Origin: Sideroxydans lithotrophicus
Lineage (GTDB): Bacteria; Pseudomonadota; Gammaproteobacteria; Burkholderiales; Gallionellaceae
Direction: 5' to 3'
Length of the DNA: 64,000 nt
NCBI GenBank assembly: GCA_020723185.1
Contig: DYJI01000003.1
Location: 186,001-250,000 of the forward strand
Both the position numbers and the translations under genes were made by a program. The notes under the pieces were generated by a model. It ran no database searches. It saw nothing but the letters and a program-made list of their open reading frames with translations, and had not been told where the DNA came from. Below are positions 19,212 to 28,169 of this stretch, one piece after another (positions within the stretch are counted from its first letter, which is position 1; each line of letters starts with the position of its first letter).

Positions 19212-19868
19212 ATGGACATCGCCCGCATCGCCCTGAACCGCCACACCTGCAAAGCCTACGACCCTGCCCGCAAGATCCCCGCCGCGCAGGTCGAACAACT
19301 CAAGACACTGTTGCGCTTCTCGCCTTCTTCGATCAACTCGCAGCCCTGGCACTTCATCATCGCCGCCAGCGATGAGGGCAAAGCGCGCATCGCCAAGGCC
19401 GCGCAGCAAGGCCCCTACGCCGCCAACGGCACCAAGATACTCAACGCCTCCCACGTAGTCGTATTCTGCGCCCGCACCACCATGGACGACACCCACCTCG
19501 CCAGCCTGCTTGCGCAGGAAGATGCAGACGGCCGCTACCCCACGCCGGAGAGCAAAGCCGCGCAAAGCAAGGGCCGCAGTTTCTACACCGGCCTGCACCG
19601 CTACGATTACAAAGACACGCAGCACTGGATGGAAAAACAGGTGTACCTCGCCCTAGGCACCCTGCTGCTGGGCGCTGCCGCACTGGAGATCGACGCCACC
19701 CCCATCGAAGGCTTCGACCCGCGCATCCTCAACGAAGAACTCGGCCTGCGCGAACAGGGCCTGACCAGCGTGGTCATCGCCGCGCTGGGCTATCGCAGTG
19801 CGGACGACTTCAATGCCAAGTTGCCGAAATCGCGCTTTCCGATGGAGAGGGTGATTTCGGAGTTGTGA
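19212..19868 (+). CDS. nfsB: Oxygen-insensitive NAD(P)H nitroreductase
   Basis: FMN-dependent nitroreductase/dihydropteridine reductase family. The sequence follows E. coli NfsB closely along its length: NRHTCKAYDPARKI, LLRFSPSSINSQPWHFIIA, ASHVVVFCARTTMDD, VYLALGTLLLGAAAL and PIEGFDPRIL. 218 residues, standard length, no truncation. The ATG at 19212 gives the family start MDIARIALNRH; the upstream ATG at 19194 is not needed. Confidence 0.93.
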   Translation: MDIARIALNRHTCKAYDPARKIPAAQVEQLKTLLRFSPSSINSQPWHFIIAASDEGKARIAKAAQQGPYAANGTKILNASHVVVFCARTTMDDTHLASLLAQEDADGRYPTPESKAAQSKGRSFYTGLHRYDYKDTQHWMEKQVYLALGTLLLGAAALEIDATPIEGFDPRILNEELGLREQGLTSVVIAALGYRSADDFNAKLPKSRFPMERVISEL

Positions 19869-19894
19869 CGAGTGAATGACTGTATCCTAGATCC

Positions 19895-20875
19895 ATGACC
19901 ACACCTGACTATTCGCAACTGACACCCGACTGCGTCCTCAACGCGCTGGAGAGTATCGGCCTGCGTTGCGACGGGCGTCTGCTCGCGCTCAACAGCTACG
20001 AGAATCGCGTGTATCAGGTGGGCATGGATGAGGGCGCGCCGCTGGTCGCCAAGTTCTATCGCCCGGCGCGTTGGACCGATGCGGCCATCCTCGAAGAGCA
20101 TGGTTTTGTGCAGGAGCTGGTGGAGCGCGAGATCCCGGTGGTGCCTGCGCTGAGCATCGACGGCAACACGCTGCACCACTTCGACGGCTTCCGCTTCTCG
20201 GTGTTCGAGAAGAAGGGCGGGCGGGCGCCGGAACTGGAAGATCGTGACACGCTGGAATGGCTGGGGCGTTTCCTCGGGCGCATCCATGCGGTGGGGGAGA
20301 CCAAGGCGTTTGAACATCGACCGGAATTGAACATCGAGACCTTCGGCGTCGAGCCGCGCGATTATCTGTTGGCCAACAACTTCATCCCCACTGACATCGA
20401 AGCGGCCTATCGCAGCGTGATCGATCAGGCGCTGGATGGCGTGCGCCATTGTTTCGATCGCGCGGGCAAGGTGCAGACCTTGCGCCTGCATGGCGATTGC
20501 CACGCGGGCAACGTGCTGTGGACGGACGACGGCCCGCACTTCGTCGATTTCGACGACAGCCGCATGGGGCCGGCCGTGCAAGACCTGTGGATGCTGCTCT
20601 CCGGCGAACGCGAAGAACGCGTGAAGCAGATGGGCGATGTGCTGGCCGGCTATGAAGACTTCTGCGAGTTCGACGCACGCGAACTGCACCTCATCGAAGG
20701 ACTGCGCACCCTGCGTCTCATCCATTACTCCGCATGGCTCGCCCGCCGCTGGGAGGATGTAGCCTTCAAGCAGGCCTTCCCCTGGTTCAACACCCAGCAC
20801 TACTGGCAGAACCGCATCCTCGAACTGCGCGAGCAGATCGCCCTGATGGAAGAACCGCCGCTGTGGCAAAACTGA
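19895..20875 (+). CDS. srkA: Stress response kinase A (YihE family)
   Basis: Ser/Thr kinase of the aminoglycoside-phosphotransferase fold, known in E. coli to protect against stress-induced death. The length is 326 residues. It has a YihE-type N-terminus (SYENRVYQVGMDEGAPLVAK, with the ATP-binding Lys), the catalytic loop LHGDCHAGNVLW and the metal motif FVDFDDSRMGPAVQDLW. The end overlaps the next gene by 13 nt. Confidence 0.92.
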   Translation: MTTPDYSQLTPDCVLNALESIGLRCDGRLLALNSYENRVYQVGMDEGAPLVAKFYRPARWTDAAILEEHGFVQELVEREIPVVPALSIDGNTLHHFDGFRFSVFEKKGGRAPELEDRDTLEWLGRFLGRIHAVGETKAFEHRPELNIETFGVEPRDYLLANNFIPTDIEAAYRSVIDQALDGVRHCFDRAGKVQTLRLHGDCHAGNVLWTDDGPHFVDFDDSRMGPAVQDLWMLLSGEREERVKQMGDVLAGYEDFCEFDARELHLIEGLRTLRLIHYSAWLARRWEDVAFKQAFPWFNTQHYWQNRILELREQIALMEEPPLWQN

Positions 20876-21276
20876 ACGCCTGTCCCTGCGGCAGCAACAA
20901 ACCCTACACCTCCTGCTGCGCCCGCTACATCGAAGCAGGCCAACCCGCGCCCGCTGCCGAAGCACTCATGCGTTCGCGCTACAGCGCTTACACCCTGCTC
21001 AAGGAAGACTACCTGCTGGCAAGCTGGCATCCCTCCACACGACCCGCCGCACTGGGCTTGGCAGAAGAAGCGCCGACCAAATGGATCGGACTCGAAGTGA
21101 AACGCCATGAACAGCAGGACGCGACGCATGCCATCGTCGAATTCGTCGCGCGTTACAAGGTGAACGGGCGGGCGCATCGTCTGCATGAAGTGAGCCGATT
21201 CGTGAAGGAGGCGGGGCAGTGGTTCTATCTGGACGGGGACATTCAGGACAGCCATCCCGCCACAGTCAGGCGCTAG
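20863..21276 (+). CDS. YchJ-like SEC-C motif protein
   Basis: 137-residue protein with an N-terminal SEC-C zinc motif (CPCGSNKPYTSCC) and a YchJ/NTF2-like domain (EALMRSRYSAYTLLKEDYLL, then the conserved W in LASWHPSTRP). The UPF0225 family has unknown function. No ATG fits: the most upstream sensible start is GTG at 20863, which overlaps the end of srkA by 13 nt and indicates coupling. A frame reading back to 20734 would lie wholly inside srkA and was rejected. Confidence 0.82.
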   Translation: MAKLNACPCGSNKPYTSCCARYIEAGQPAPAAEALMRSRYSAYTLLKEDYLLASWHPSTRPAALGLAEEAPTKWIGLEVKRHEQQDATHAIVEFVARYKVNGRAHRLHEVSRFVKEAGQWFYLDGDIQDSHPATVRR

Positions 21277-21316
21277 AATGCCTGCAGATTCCGCGCATAA
21301 CCAAGGTCACCCAACC

Positions 21317-21856
21317 ATGAGAACCGAGATAGACAACACCCACCTGATCATCACCGCCTGCGGCCCTGACCGGCCCGGATTGGTCGAGCGGCTTAGCGGT
21401 TGCATCGCCGACAGCGGATGCAGCATCGAAGAGAGCCGCATGTCAGCGCTGGCCGGACAATGCACCATTGCCGTGCTCGCCGCCGGCCCCTGGCATGCAC
21501 TCTCCAAACTGGAAGGGCAACTGGATGCACTCGGCACATCGCTCGGGCTGACGCTGCATCACGAACGCACCGGCAAGCGCGCTGCCCCCGCCATCCCCTA
21601 CAGCGTCGAGCTCATCACAGCGGACCGTCCCGGCGTCGTGCGCAACCTCGCGGCATTCTTCACGCGTAGCGGCATCAACATCGAAGACCTGCAGTCCAGC
21701 ACCTACCCCGCGCCGCATACCGGATCCACCTCACTGTCCGTGGTGATGACCGTCGGCATCCCCGCCAATATGCACATCGCCACCCTGCGCGGCGATTTCC
21801 TCGACTACTGTGACAGCCTGAATCTGGACGCGACGCTGGAGCCAGTGCGGGGCTGA
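21317..21856 (+). CDS. Double ACT-domain protein, GcvR-like
   Basis: 179-residue protein made of two ACT domains, about residues 8-80 (THLIITACGPDRPGLVERLS) and 90-170 (YSVELITADRPGVVRNLAAF). This layout is that of the glycine cleavage repressor GcvR, which binds glycine and restrains GcvA. No gcv gene is in the window, so the regulatory target is unproven. An in-frame ATG at 21278 would add 13 residues; 21317 has the better spaced AAGG and aligns with the family. Confidence 0.78.
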   Translation: MRTEIDNTHLIITACGPDRPGLVERLSGCIADSGCSIEESRMSALAGQCTIAVLAAGPWHALSKLEGQLDALGTSLGLTLHHERTGKRAAPAIPYSVELITADRPGVVRNLAAFFTRSGINIEDLQSSTYPAPHTGSTSLSVVMTVGIPANMHIATLRGDFLDYCDSLNLDATLEPVRG

Positions 21857-21982
21857 TCGCTGCGCTTGCATAAAGCAGGGCGGTGATTTTTGTGGAGGGG
21901 GAGGCCGGTTGTCCATAGCAGACGCCAAACAGGAAGTTCACCACCGGCAGTTATGGCCGAGCAGCAGTCCAAACCAATCGAT

Positions 21983-23593
21983 TCACAACCACTCGAATCC
22001 CGCCTGCTCGAAATCCTCTCCCTCCGCCAGCAAGGCCGTGAGTTTGATGTCGCGGCTCTTCTCGCCCATCATCATCTGGTGGTGGGTGTCGACAACGAAC
22101 TTGCCGGACTCCATCAGCAGGGTGGCGTGCAGGTAGCTGTTGTGTTCGTCCGGCAGCAGGATGACGGGCAGATAGTCATAGGAGAACGAGCCTGAGCTGC
22201 TTTCCCAGTTGGAGACGCGTTCCGCACCTTTGCCGAGCACGCGTATCCACACAGAGGCCGGTTTCTTGGTGAGGATCTCGATGCCGACATGGACTTTGCC
22301 TGCGCTGTCGGTGTGCAGTCGGCGGATCATGCCGACCCACCATTGCTGTGCGTTCGCCGGTTTGAGCGCGCACAGGTCGCCGATCTTGATCCATGCCCCT
22401 TGTGTGCCGCCGAGTATCGCGCCCAGCCCGGTACCGCTCATGTCGGTGATGCTCCAGGTCTCGGTGGTATAGGCGATCTCTTCCTGTGCGACCAGGTCTA
22501 TCTTCGCGCGTTTGCGCGCGTCGTCAGCGTCCTGCTCGGTATCGTGTCCGGCATCGATATGGGTGACCAGCTGGCTGATTATGCGGAAGCTGTGCGCGAC
22601 CTCTATGTCGGCGTGGATCGCGCGCCGTTCCATGTGGCGCTTCGGCGGCTCGGCGGCCCAGTAGGTCATCAGGTGTTTGAGCACGGTGAGTTTGCCCGCC
22701 GGGGTGAATTCGCTGCCGAAGCGGCGCTCGCGCCAGATGGGGTCGTTCTCGTTCTGTTCGACGATCTTCTGCAACGCGGACACGGCTTTTGCGGCGCTGA
22801 AGAATCGAACACTTTCGGTTAGGGGTTTATCGCGCTCGGCGCGGTGCGGCGGGGCCGATCCGGCGAGGTCGAACTGGTAGGGGAAGTCGTTCTCGCCCGT
22901 GCTGGCGATCTCGAAGAAACTGTTCATGCGTCCGGCGATGCGGTAGCTGACTTCGAGCTGGTCGGCGGCCAGCGTCTCTGGCGAGGAGATGAACATCACC
23001 AGCGCATGCAGCAATTCGCGCTGCGGGCTGGTGTGGATGACATGGCCGGGATAGGCCAGCACCATCGTCTCGCTGCATTGCGTCTGTTCGGCGAAACGGT
23101 ATCCCGCATACAGCATGCCCCAGGTGGCGGTGCCTATGTCGAGATAGCGCATCAGTTCCAGCTTCATCTGCGCGGCCACTGCTTGCAACTGCCGCACGCA
23201 GATCAAAGGCATGCGCTCGACGAGCTCACGGGATGGTTTGGCTGTCTTCCGGTATTCGTCGAGACTGGCGCTGTAGGCGGCGGCGAGCGCCTGCGCGAAA
23301 GCGCGCATGCCTTGCCACTGGTGCAGTCCGTGGAAGTCGCGCAGATGGGGCGCTTCGAGGTAGCGATGCAGCAGTTCGGTCTGCAGTTTCTGGCCGGCCT
23401 CGTCGATGCGCATGATCACGTCCGTGCGCAGCTCGGGTGTGAAGCCGGTGGCATCCTTGATCGATTCCAGCCAGAAGGTGATGTCCTCCAGCGCTTTGCG
23501 CGGGTCTTCTTCAGGCAGTTCGCCGAGGAGGCGCTGGGTCTCGCTCAGGTCGTACAAGGGGTGATCCGGTCTTTCGCCGAACAGTTTGAACAT
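21983..23593 (-). CDS. PilZ-like domain protein of unknown function
   Basis: 536-residue soluble protein. The first 350 residues are mainly helical with no family I recognise. Residues about 357-440 look like a PilZ domain: a basic RKRAK stretch (last Arg replaced by Lys) and, 20 residues later, DMSGTG, which fits D-x-S-x-x-G. WIKIGDLCAL and VGMIRRL...VGIEIL follow, the strand pattern of PilZ. This suggests cyclic-di-GMP sensing, weakened by the imperfect first motif. The start ATG at 23593 gives MFKLFGERPD; a longer frame to 23680 lacks support. It lies convergent with the GcvR-like gene and divergent from prfC. Confidence 0.65.
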   Translation of the reverse strand: MFKLFGERPDHPLYDLSETQRLLGELPEEDPRKALEDITFWLESIKDATGFTPELRTDVIMRIDEAGQKLQTELLHRYLEAPHLRDFHGLHQWQGMRAFAQALAAAYSASLDEYRKTAKPSRELVERMPLICVRQLQAVAAQMKLELMRYLDIGTATWGMLYAGYRFAEQTQCSETMVLAYPGHVIHTSPQRELLHALVMFISSPETLAADQLEVSYRIAGRMNSFFEIASTGENDFPYQFDLAGSAPPHRAERDKPLTESVRFFSAAKAVSALQKIVEQNENDPIWRERRFGSEFTPAGKLTVLKHLMTYWAAEPPKRHMERRAIHADIEVAHSFRIISQLVTHIDAGHDTEQDADDARKRAKIDLVAQEEIAYTTETWSITDMSGTGLGAILGGTQGAWIKIGDLCALKPANAQQWWVGMIRRLHTDSAGKVHVGIEILTKKPASVWIRVLGKGAERVSNWESSSGSFSYDYLPVILLPDEHNSYLHATLLMESGKFVVDTHHQMMMGEKSRDIKLTALLAEGEDFEQAGFEWL

Positions 23594-23727
23594 GATGTAC
23601 GCGGCCTCGTGTGTGTCGACAGGGGGATGATATAGCAGGGCATGGCAGCAGAGGTAGGTGGTTAGACATTCAAGCTGCAAGCCTTTAGACTTGCGCCCCT
23701 TTGCAACGCAGCCTCAAGGTTTTCCCC

Positions 23728-25359
23728 ATGAATCAGGAAGTAAGCCCATCCAGCGCACTCCCGACCAGGTCGCAGATCGCGCGCGAAGTCGAGCGCCGCC
23801 GCACCTTCGGCATCATCTCCCACCCGGACGCGGGCAAGACTACACTGACCGAAAAGCTGTTGCTGTTCTCCGGCGCGATCCAGCTGGCCGGCGCGGTGAA
23901 GGCGCGCAAGAGCGGGCGTCATGCCACCTCAGACTTCCTCGAGATCGAGAAGCAGCGCGGTATCTCGGTCGCTTCTTCGGTGATGCAGTTCGAGTATCGC
24001 GACCATGTGGTTAATCTGCTGGATACGCCGGGCCACCAGGATTTCTCCGAAGACACCTACCGCGTGCTCACTGCCGTGGACTCGGCGCTGATGGTGATCG
24101 ACGCGGCCAAGGGGGTGGAAGCACAGACCATCAAACTGCTGGACGTGTGCCGCATGCGCGACACGCCCATCGTCACCTTCATGAACAAGATGGACCGCGA
24201 GGTGCGCGACCCGCTGGAACTGCTGGACGAGGTGGAGTCGGTGCTGAAGATACAGTGTGCGCCGGTCACTTGGCCGCTGGGCATGGGCAAGACCTTTCGC
24301 GGTGTGTATCACTTGCTGAAGGACGAGATCCTGCTGTTCACGCCGGGCGAGGAACGCGCCGACGGCGAGGTGGAGGTCATCAAAGGTATCGACAATCCCG
24401 TGCTGGTGGAGCGCTTTCCGCTGGAGATCGAGCAATTGAAGATGGAAGTGGAGCTGGTGCACGGTGCGTCGCACCCGTTCGACATCCAGGCCTTCCTCGC
24501 CGGCAAGCAGACACCGGTGTTCTTCGGTTCTGCCATCAACAACTTCGGTGTGCGTGAGATCTTGAACGCCTTGCTGGACTGGGCACCCGCGCCGCGCGAA
24601 CGCGATGCCACGCTGCGCAAGGTCGATCCGAGCGAGCAGAAGTTCTCTGGATTCGTGTTCAAGATCCAGGCCAACATGGATGCCAACCACCGTGACCGCA
24701 TCGCCTTCTTGCGCGTGTGTTCCGGCCATTTCGAGCGGGGCATGAAGATGAAGCATCTGCGCATCGGCAAGGAGATACGCGTGTCGAGCGTGGTGACCTT
24801 CATGGCCTCCAGCCGCGAGCAGGTGGAGGAGGCCTACGCCGGCGACATCATCGGCCTGCCCAACCACGGCAACATGCAGATCGGCGATAGTTTCTCCGAA
24901 GGCGAGGCGCTGCAGTTCACCGGCATCCCGTATTTTGCGCCGGACTTCTTCCGTTCGGTGCGCATCCGCAACCCGATCAAGGTGAAGCAGTTGCACAAAG
25001 GGCTGCAGCAGCTGGGTGAGGAGGGTGCAGTGCAGGTTTTCAAACCTATGGACGGCGGCGACCTCATCCTGGGCGCGGTCGGTATGCTGCAGTTCGACGT
25101 GGTGGCCAGCCGTCTGCAGGGCGAGTACGGGGTGGACGCTTTGTTCGAGAGCGCCAGCGTGAGCACTGCGCGCTGGGTGACCTGCGACGATGCCAAGGTG
25201 TTCGGCGATTTCCAGAAGGCGCTGTCGCACAACCTTGCCATCGATGCGGCGGGCAATCTGGCTTATCTGGCACCGAACAACGTCAACCTGAAACTCACTC
25301 AGGAACGCTGGCCGAAGGTGGTGTTCCATACCACGCGCGAACACGCGGTAAAGCTCTGA
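23728..25359 (+). CDS. prfC: Peptide chain release factor 3
   Basis: Translational GTPase that removes RF1/RF2 from the ribosome after termination. It has G1 SHPDAGKTT, the switch region [14 protein letters not shown]3 [14 protein letters not shown] and G4 NKMDRE, then EF-Tu-like domain II and the RF3-specific C-terminal domain. From the ATG at 23728 it is 543 residues, close to other RF3s. The stop overlaps the start of the S4 gene (TGATG), and arfB follows, grouping three translation genes. Confidence 0.96.
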   Translation: MNQEVSPSSALPTRSQIAREVERRRTFGIISHPDAGKTTLTEKLLLFSGAIQLAGAVKARKSGRHATSDFLEIEKQRGISVASSVMQFEYRDHVVNLLDTPGHQDFSEDTYRVLTAVDSALMVIDAAKGVEAQTIKLLDVCRMRDTPIVTFMNKMDREVRDPLELLDEVESVLKIQCAPVTWPLGMGKTFRGVYHLLKDEILLFTPGEERADGEVEVIKGIDNPVLVERFPLEIEQLKMEVELVHGASHPFDIQAFLAGKQTPVFFGSAINNFGVREILNALLDWAPAPRERDATLRKVDPSEQKFSGFVFKIQANMDANHRDRIAFLRVCSGHFERGMKMKHLRIGKEIRVSSVVTFMASSREQVEEAYAGDIIGLPNHGNMQIGDSFSEGEALQFTGIPYFAPDFFRSVRIRNPIKVKQLHKGLQQLGEEGAVQVFKPMDGGDLILGAVGMLQFDVVASRLQGEYGVDALFESASVSTARWVTCDDAKVFGDFQKALSHNLAIDAAGNLAYLAPNNVNLKLTQERWPKVVFHTTREHAVKL

Positions 25360-25574
25360 TGCAAACAATCGATTTCCAGTTGCGCGGCGAATTCATCGCG
25401 CTGAACGACCTGCTCAAGCTGACCGGCGTGAGTGACAGCGGCGGCGCGGCCAAGGCGCTGGTGGCGGACGGGGTGGTATCGGTCGACGGGCAGGTGGAGT
25501 TGCGCAAGACCGCCAAGATACGCGCCGGGCAGGTGGTGGCACTGACCGGTGTGCGAATACGGGTGTTTGCCTGA
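25359..25574 (+). CDS. Small S4-domain RNA-binding protein (YbcJ-like)
   Basis: 71-residue protein that is almost entirely an S4 RNA-binding fold: FIALNDLLKLTGVSDSGGAA, then ADGVVSVDGQVELRKTAKIR. YbcJ family members of this size have been linked to ribosomes, with no defined reaction. Its ATG overlaps the prfC stop by one base, so it is coupled to the release factor gene. arfB begins 3 bp after its stop. Confidence 0.82.
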   Translation: MQTIDFQLRGEFIALNDLLKLTGVSDSGGAAKALVADGVVSVDGQVELRKTAKIRAGQVVALTGVRIRVFA

Positions 25575-25577
25575 TCC

Positions 25578-25991
25578 ATGCTGTACATCGCCCACAACGT
25601 CGTCATCCCGGAGCGAGAGATCGAACTGACTGCGGTGCGCGCGCAGGGCGCGGGTGGGCAGAACGTGAACAAGGTGTCGAGTGCGATGCATCTGCGCTTC
25701 GATATCCATGCCTCGTCCTTGCCGGATGAGATGAAAGCGCGCTTGTTGCAGGTCAACGACCAGCGCATCACCAAGGACGGCGTGGTCGTCATCAAGGCGC
25801 AGGAGTTCCGCAATCAGGAACAGAACCGCAACGAGGCTTTGCGTCGTCTCAAGGCATTGCTGCAATCTGCAGCGGAAAAGCCCAAGCCGCGCATCGCGAC
25901 CAAGCCATCGCGCTCGGCGAAGAAGAAACGGGTCGAAGGGAAAGTGTTGCGCGGCCGGGTGAAGGCCCTGCGCGGCAAGGTCAGCGACTGA
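25578..25991 (+). CDS. arfB: Alternative ribosome-rescue factor B
   Basis: Peptidyl-tRNA hydrolase that rescues ribosomes stalled at mRNA ends. The 137 residues contain the release-factor motif GGQ in RAQGAGGQNVNKVSSA and a basic C-terminal tail (KPSRSAKKKRVEGKVLRGR) that in this family enters the empty mRNA channel. It lacks a codon-recognition domain, separating it from RF1/RF2. It is the third gene of the prfC-S4-arfB run. The convergent endonuclease-family gene ends one base after its stop. Confidence 0.92.
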   Translation: MLYIAHNVVIPEREIELTAVRAQGAGGQNVNKVSSAMHLRFDIHASSLPDEMKARLLQVNDQRITKDGVVVIKAQEFRNQEQNRNEALRRLKALLQSAAEKPKPRIATKPSRSAKKKRVEGKVLRGRVKALRGKVSD

Positions 25992-25992
25992 A

Positions 25993-26766
25993 TCAGTCTT
26001 TCAGTTCCAGCTCCACCCGCAACAGGTGGTGGTCGGAACTCGGGGTCGGGATGACCTTCTGGTCCACGCAGCGCAATTGCTGGTTGAAGAACACGTGGTC
26101 CAGCACCAGCGGCATGCGCCGCCAGGTGATCTCCGACCATTGGGCGGTGCTGAAGCCCGCTTCCTCGAACTGTTCCACCAGCGTCTCATGGCCGCTGACG
26201 TTGAAATCCCCTCCCAGCAGCGTCGGCAGGTCGGAGCGCCGCAACCGGTCGACGACCATCTGGCGTTGTTCGGGATGGTTCGAGCTGGAGGTCTTGAGCA
26301 TGAAGAAGGCCAGCAGGTGTGTGTTGAACAGCTGCACGGTCTTGCCGCCGATCTGGGTCTTGGCGCCGATCAGCAGGCGGTCGGTCGGCGTCTTGGTCTC
26401 GCCGTTGAAGTTGAATTCGATGGGCGGCGAGGGCAGGTCCAGCCGTGTGGTATCGAACAGCTTGCTGCGCGAGAAGATGGCGAGGCCGATACCGAAGGGC
26501 AGCTCGCGTACGTCGGCTTTCGGGTAGCTGAAGTAACTGTCGTATCCGGTTAGCGCAGCCTTCAGTCTCGTGTAGTTGGGGGGCGGGTCGAGTTGCTTGC
26601 CGCCGGGCTCGGCGTGTTCCACTTCCTGCAGCAGAACGATGTCCGCGTTCTGGCTTTTTATCTCGGCGATGGTCTGTTCAAGGTCAACCGGGGCGTGATC
26701 CGGATAGGCGTCATCCCATACCTGACCGAATTGCATGTTGAATTGAAGGACGCTGAACCGTGTCAT
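25993..26766 (-). CDS. Endonuclease/exonuclease/phosphatase family protein
   Basis: 257-residue hydrolase of the EEP superfamily (DNase I / exonuclease III-like fold). Metal and catalytic positions are visible: N in LQFNMQFG, E in IVLLQEVEHA, D/N in LLGGDFNV, and DH in SSDHHLLRVEL at the C-terminus. No signal peptide. It is probably the last gene of a minus-strand run from the HerA-like gene, after a 54-bp gap. Substrate (DNA, RNA, lipid or sugar phosphate) cannot be told from sequence alone. Confidence 0.8.
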   Translation of the reverse strand: MTRFSVLQFNMQFGQVWDDAYPDHAPVDLEQTIAEIKSQNADIVLLQEVEHAEPGGKQLDPPPNYTRLKAALTGYDSYFSYPKADVRELPFGIGLAIFSRSKLFDTTRLDLPSPPIEFNFNGETKTPTDRLLIGAKTQIGGKTVQLFNTHLLAFFMLKTSSSNHPEQRQMVVDRLRRSDLPTLLGGDFNVSGHETLVEQFEEAGFSTAQWSEITWRRMPLVLDHVFFNQQLRCVDQKVIPTPSSDHHLLRVELELKD

Positions 26767-26820
26767 GCTGGCTTGCGGGCGTTGAAGATTGGCGAACTTT
26801 ATAGAAACAGTGGGTTGGAA

Positions 26821-27537
26821 TCAAGCGATAGGGAAGGTTCTTTTCAGATATTGCTGGCGCAGTGCCGGGTCGAAGCGCTCGATCGCATAGCGCAGGGCAG
26901 TGCGCGGCAGGCGCGGGTAATGCTGCCGCAGGAAAGTCTCCAGCAATGGCTGGTCTCGTTTGCCCACTTCGCGCAGCATCCAGCCCACCGCCTTGTGCAT
27001 CAGGTCGTGCTCGTCGCTCAGCAAGGTTGCGGCGATGCGCAGCGTGTCGCTGAAATCGTCGCGGCGGATGAAGTGGAAGGTGGCGATGATGGCGATACGC
27101 CGCTCCCACAGCGAGGCCGACTTCGCCAGCTTGTGCAGCAGCTTGCGCGGCCTGTCCTGCAGATGTCTGCCGACGATGTGCGGCGCGGAGATGTCGACCA
27201 GGTCCCAGTTGTTGATGCGATGCGTGTTGGCGAGGTAGAGGTCGAAGGCAGCTTGCCTCCCGGTATCGCCGGCACGTGCATAGTATTGCATCAGCTGCAG
27301 TAGCGCGAACACGCGCTCCTCGTGGTATTTCGAGTCGAGCAGGGTCTGCACCTCATCCAGTCCGGCATCGCGCTGCCGCTTCGCCAGACTGCGCAGCACC
27401 GGCACTTTGATGCCTATGAACACATCGCCCTCGCCGTATTGTCCCGGACCGGTCTTGAAGAAGCCTTGCTGGATGCGCGCGATCTCGGGCGAGGCGAGGG
27501 CGCGCAGTTGTCTCTGGATAGGGAGCAGGGCGGCCAT
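26821..27537 (-). CDS. AlkD-like DNA alkylation repair protein
   Basis: 238-residue HEAT-repeat-like protein of the AlkD family of DNA glycosylases, which excise alkylated purines without base flipping. Family pattern: KTGPGQYGEGDVFIGIKVP, LLDSKYHEERVFALLQL, NNWDLVDISAPHIVG and AVGWMLREVGK. The conserved W and D in NWDLVD are the positions used in AlkD. The start lies one base from the stop of the methyltransferase gene, so the two are in one operon. Confidence 0.85.
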   Translation of the reverse strand: MAALLPIQRQLRALASPEIARIQQGFFKTGPGQYGEGDVFIGIKVPVLRSLAKRQRDAGLDEVQTLLDSKYHEERVFALLQLMQYYARAGDTGRQAAFDLYLANTHRINNWDLVDISAPHIVGRHLQDRPRKLLHKLAKSASLWERRIAIIATFHFIRRDDFSDTLRIAATLLSDEHDLMHKAVGWMLREVGKRDQPLLETFLRQHYPRLPRTALRYAIERFDPALRQQYLKRTFPIA

Positions 27538-27538
27538 C

Positions 27539-28168
27539 TCAGGCGAGGCGGGCTGCGATGAGGAAGATGGGGAACTCGCGCGTATTGCCCGCTACTTCCT
27601 TGCGCACCACCGTTGCGGTGGTATCGCGCACGTCGGTGTAACCTTCGGCGAGCAGCAGCCGGCGCAAGGCGGCGCGGTCGAAACCGAGATGGAACACGCC
27701 GGTGTTGTCGCCGTGGAATGCGCCGTCCTCGGTGTCGAGGTCGGCGAAAGCGATCTGGCCGCGCGGCCTGAGTAGCCGCTTCCATTCGCGCAACAGCGCG
27801 GCGGTGTCGGGGATGTGGTGCGTCACCATGCTGCTCACGATCAGGTCGTATTCGCCTGCGGCATGCGCGCCATGTTCGAAATCGACCAGCTGCGCGCTGA
27901 CGTTGCCGGGCTTGAGTGTGGTGATCTTGTCCTGCAATACCGCGATCATCGCGGGCGAACTGTCCGCCCCGCACACCGAGCGCACCTGCGGCTGCAGGCG
28001 CATGGCGATGAGACCGGTGCCGCAGCCGTAATCGAGCACATCCATCTGCGGCGTGAGTTGCACCATGCGAAGGATGGCGTCACCCACATCCTGCGCGATC
28101 TTCAGCCGCGTGGGATTGCTGTCCCAGCGCGAGGCGACGCCCTCGAAATCCCGTCTCACCTGTTCCAT
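27539..28168 (-). CDS. SAM-dependent methyltransferase, class I
   Basis: 209-residue Rossmann-fold methyltransferase. Motif I is VLDYGCGTGLIAMRL (about residues 42-56), motif II is near SVCGADSSPAMI, and the post-I region carries ADLDTEDG. The pattern resembles the Methyltransf_11/25 group acting on small molecules. It sits between the HerA-like ATPase (1-bp gap) and the AlkD-like gene (1-bp gap). Substrate unknown. Confidence 0.82.
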   Translation of the reverse strand: MEQVRRDFEGVASRWDSNPTRLKIAQDVGDAILRMVQLTPQMDVLDYGCGTGLIAMRLQPQVRSVCGADSSPAMIAVLQDKITTLKPGNVSAQLVDFEHGAHAAGEYDLIVSSMVTHHIPDTAALLREWKRLLRPRGQIAFADLDTEDGAFHGDNTGVFHLGFDRAALRRLLLAEGYTDVRDTTATVVRKEVAGNTREFPIFLIAARLA

Positions 28169-28169
28169 G

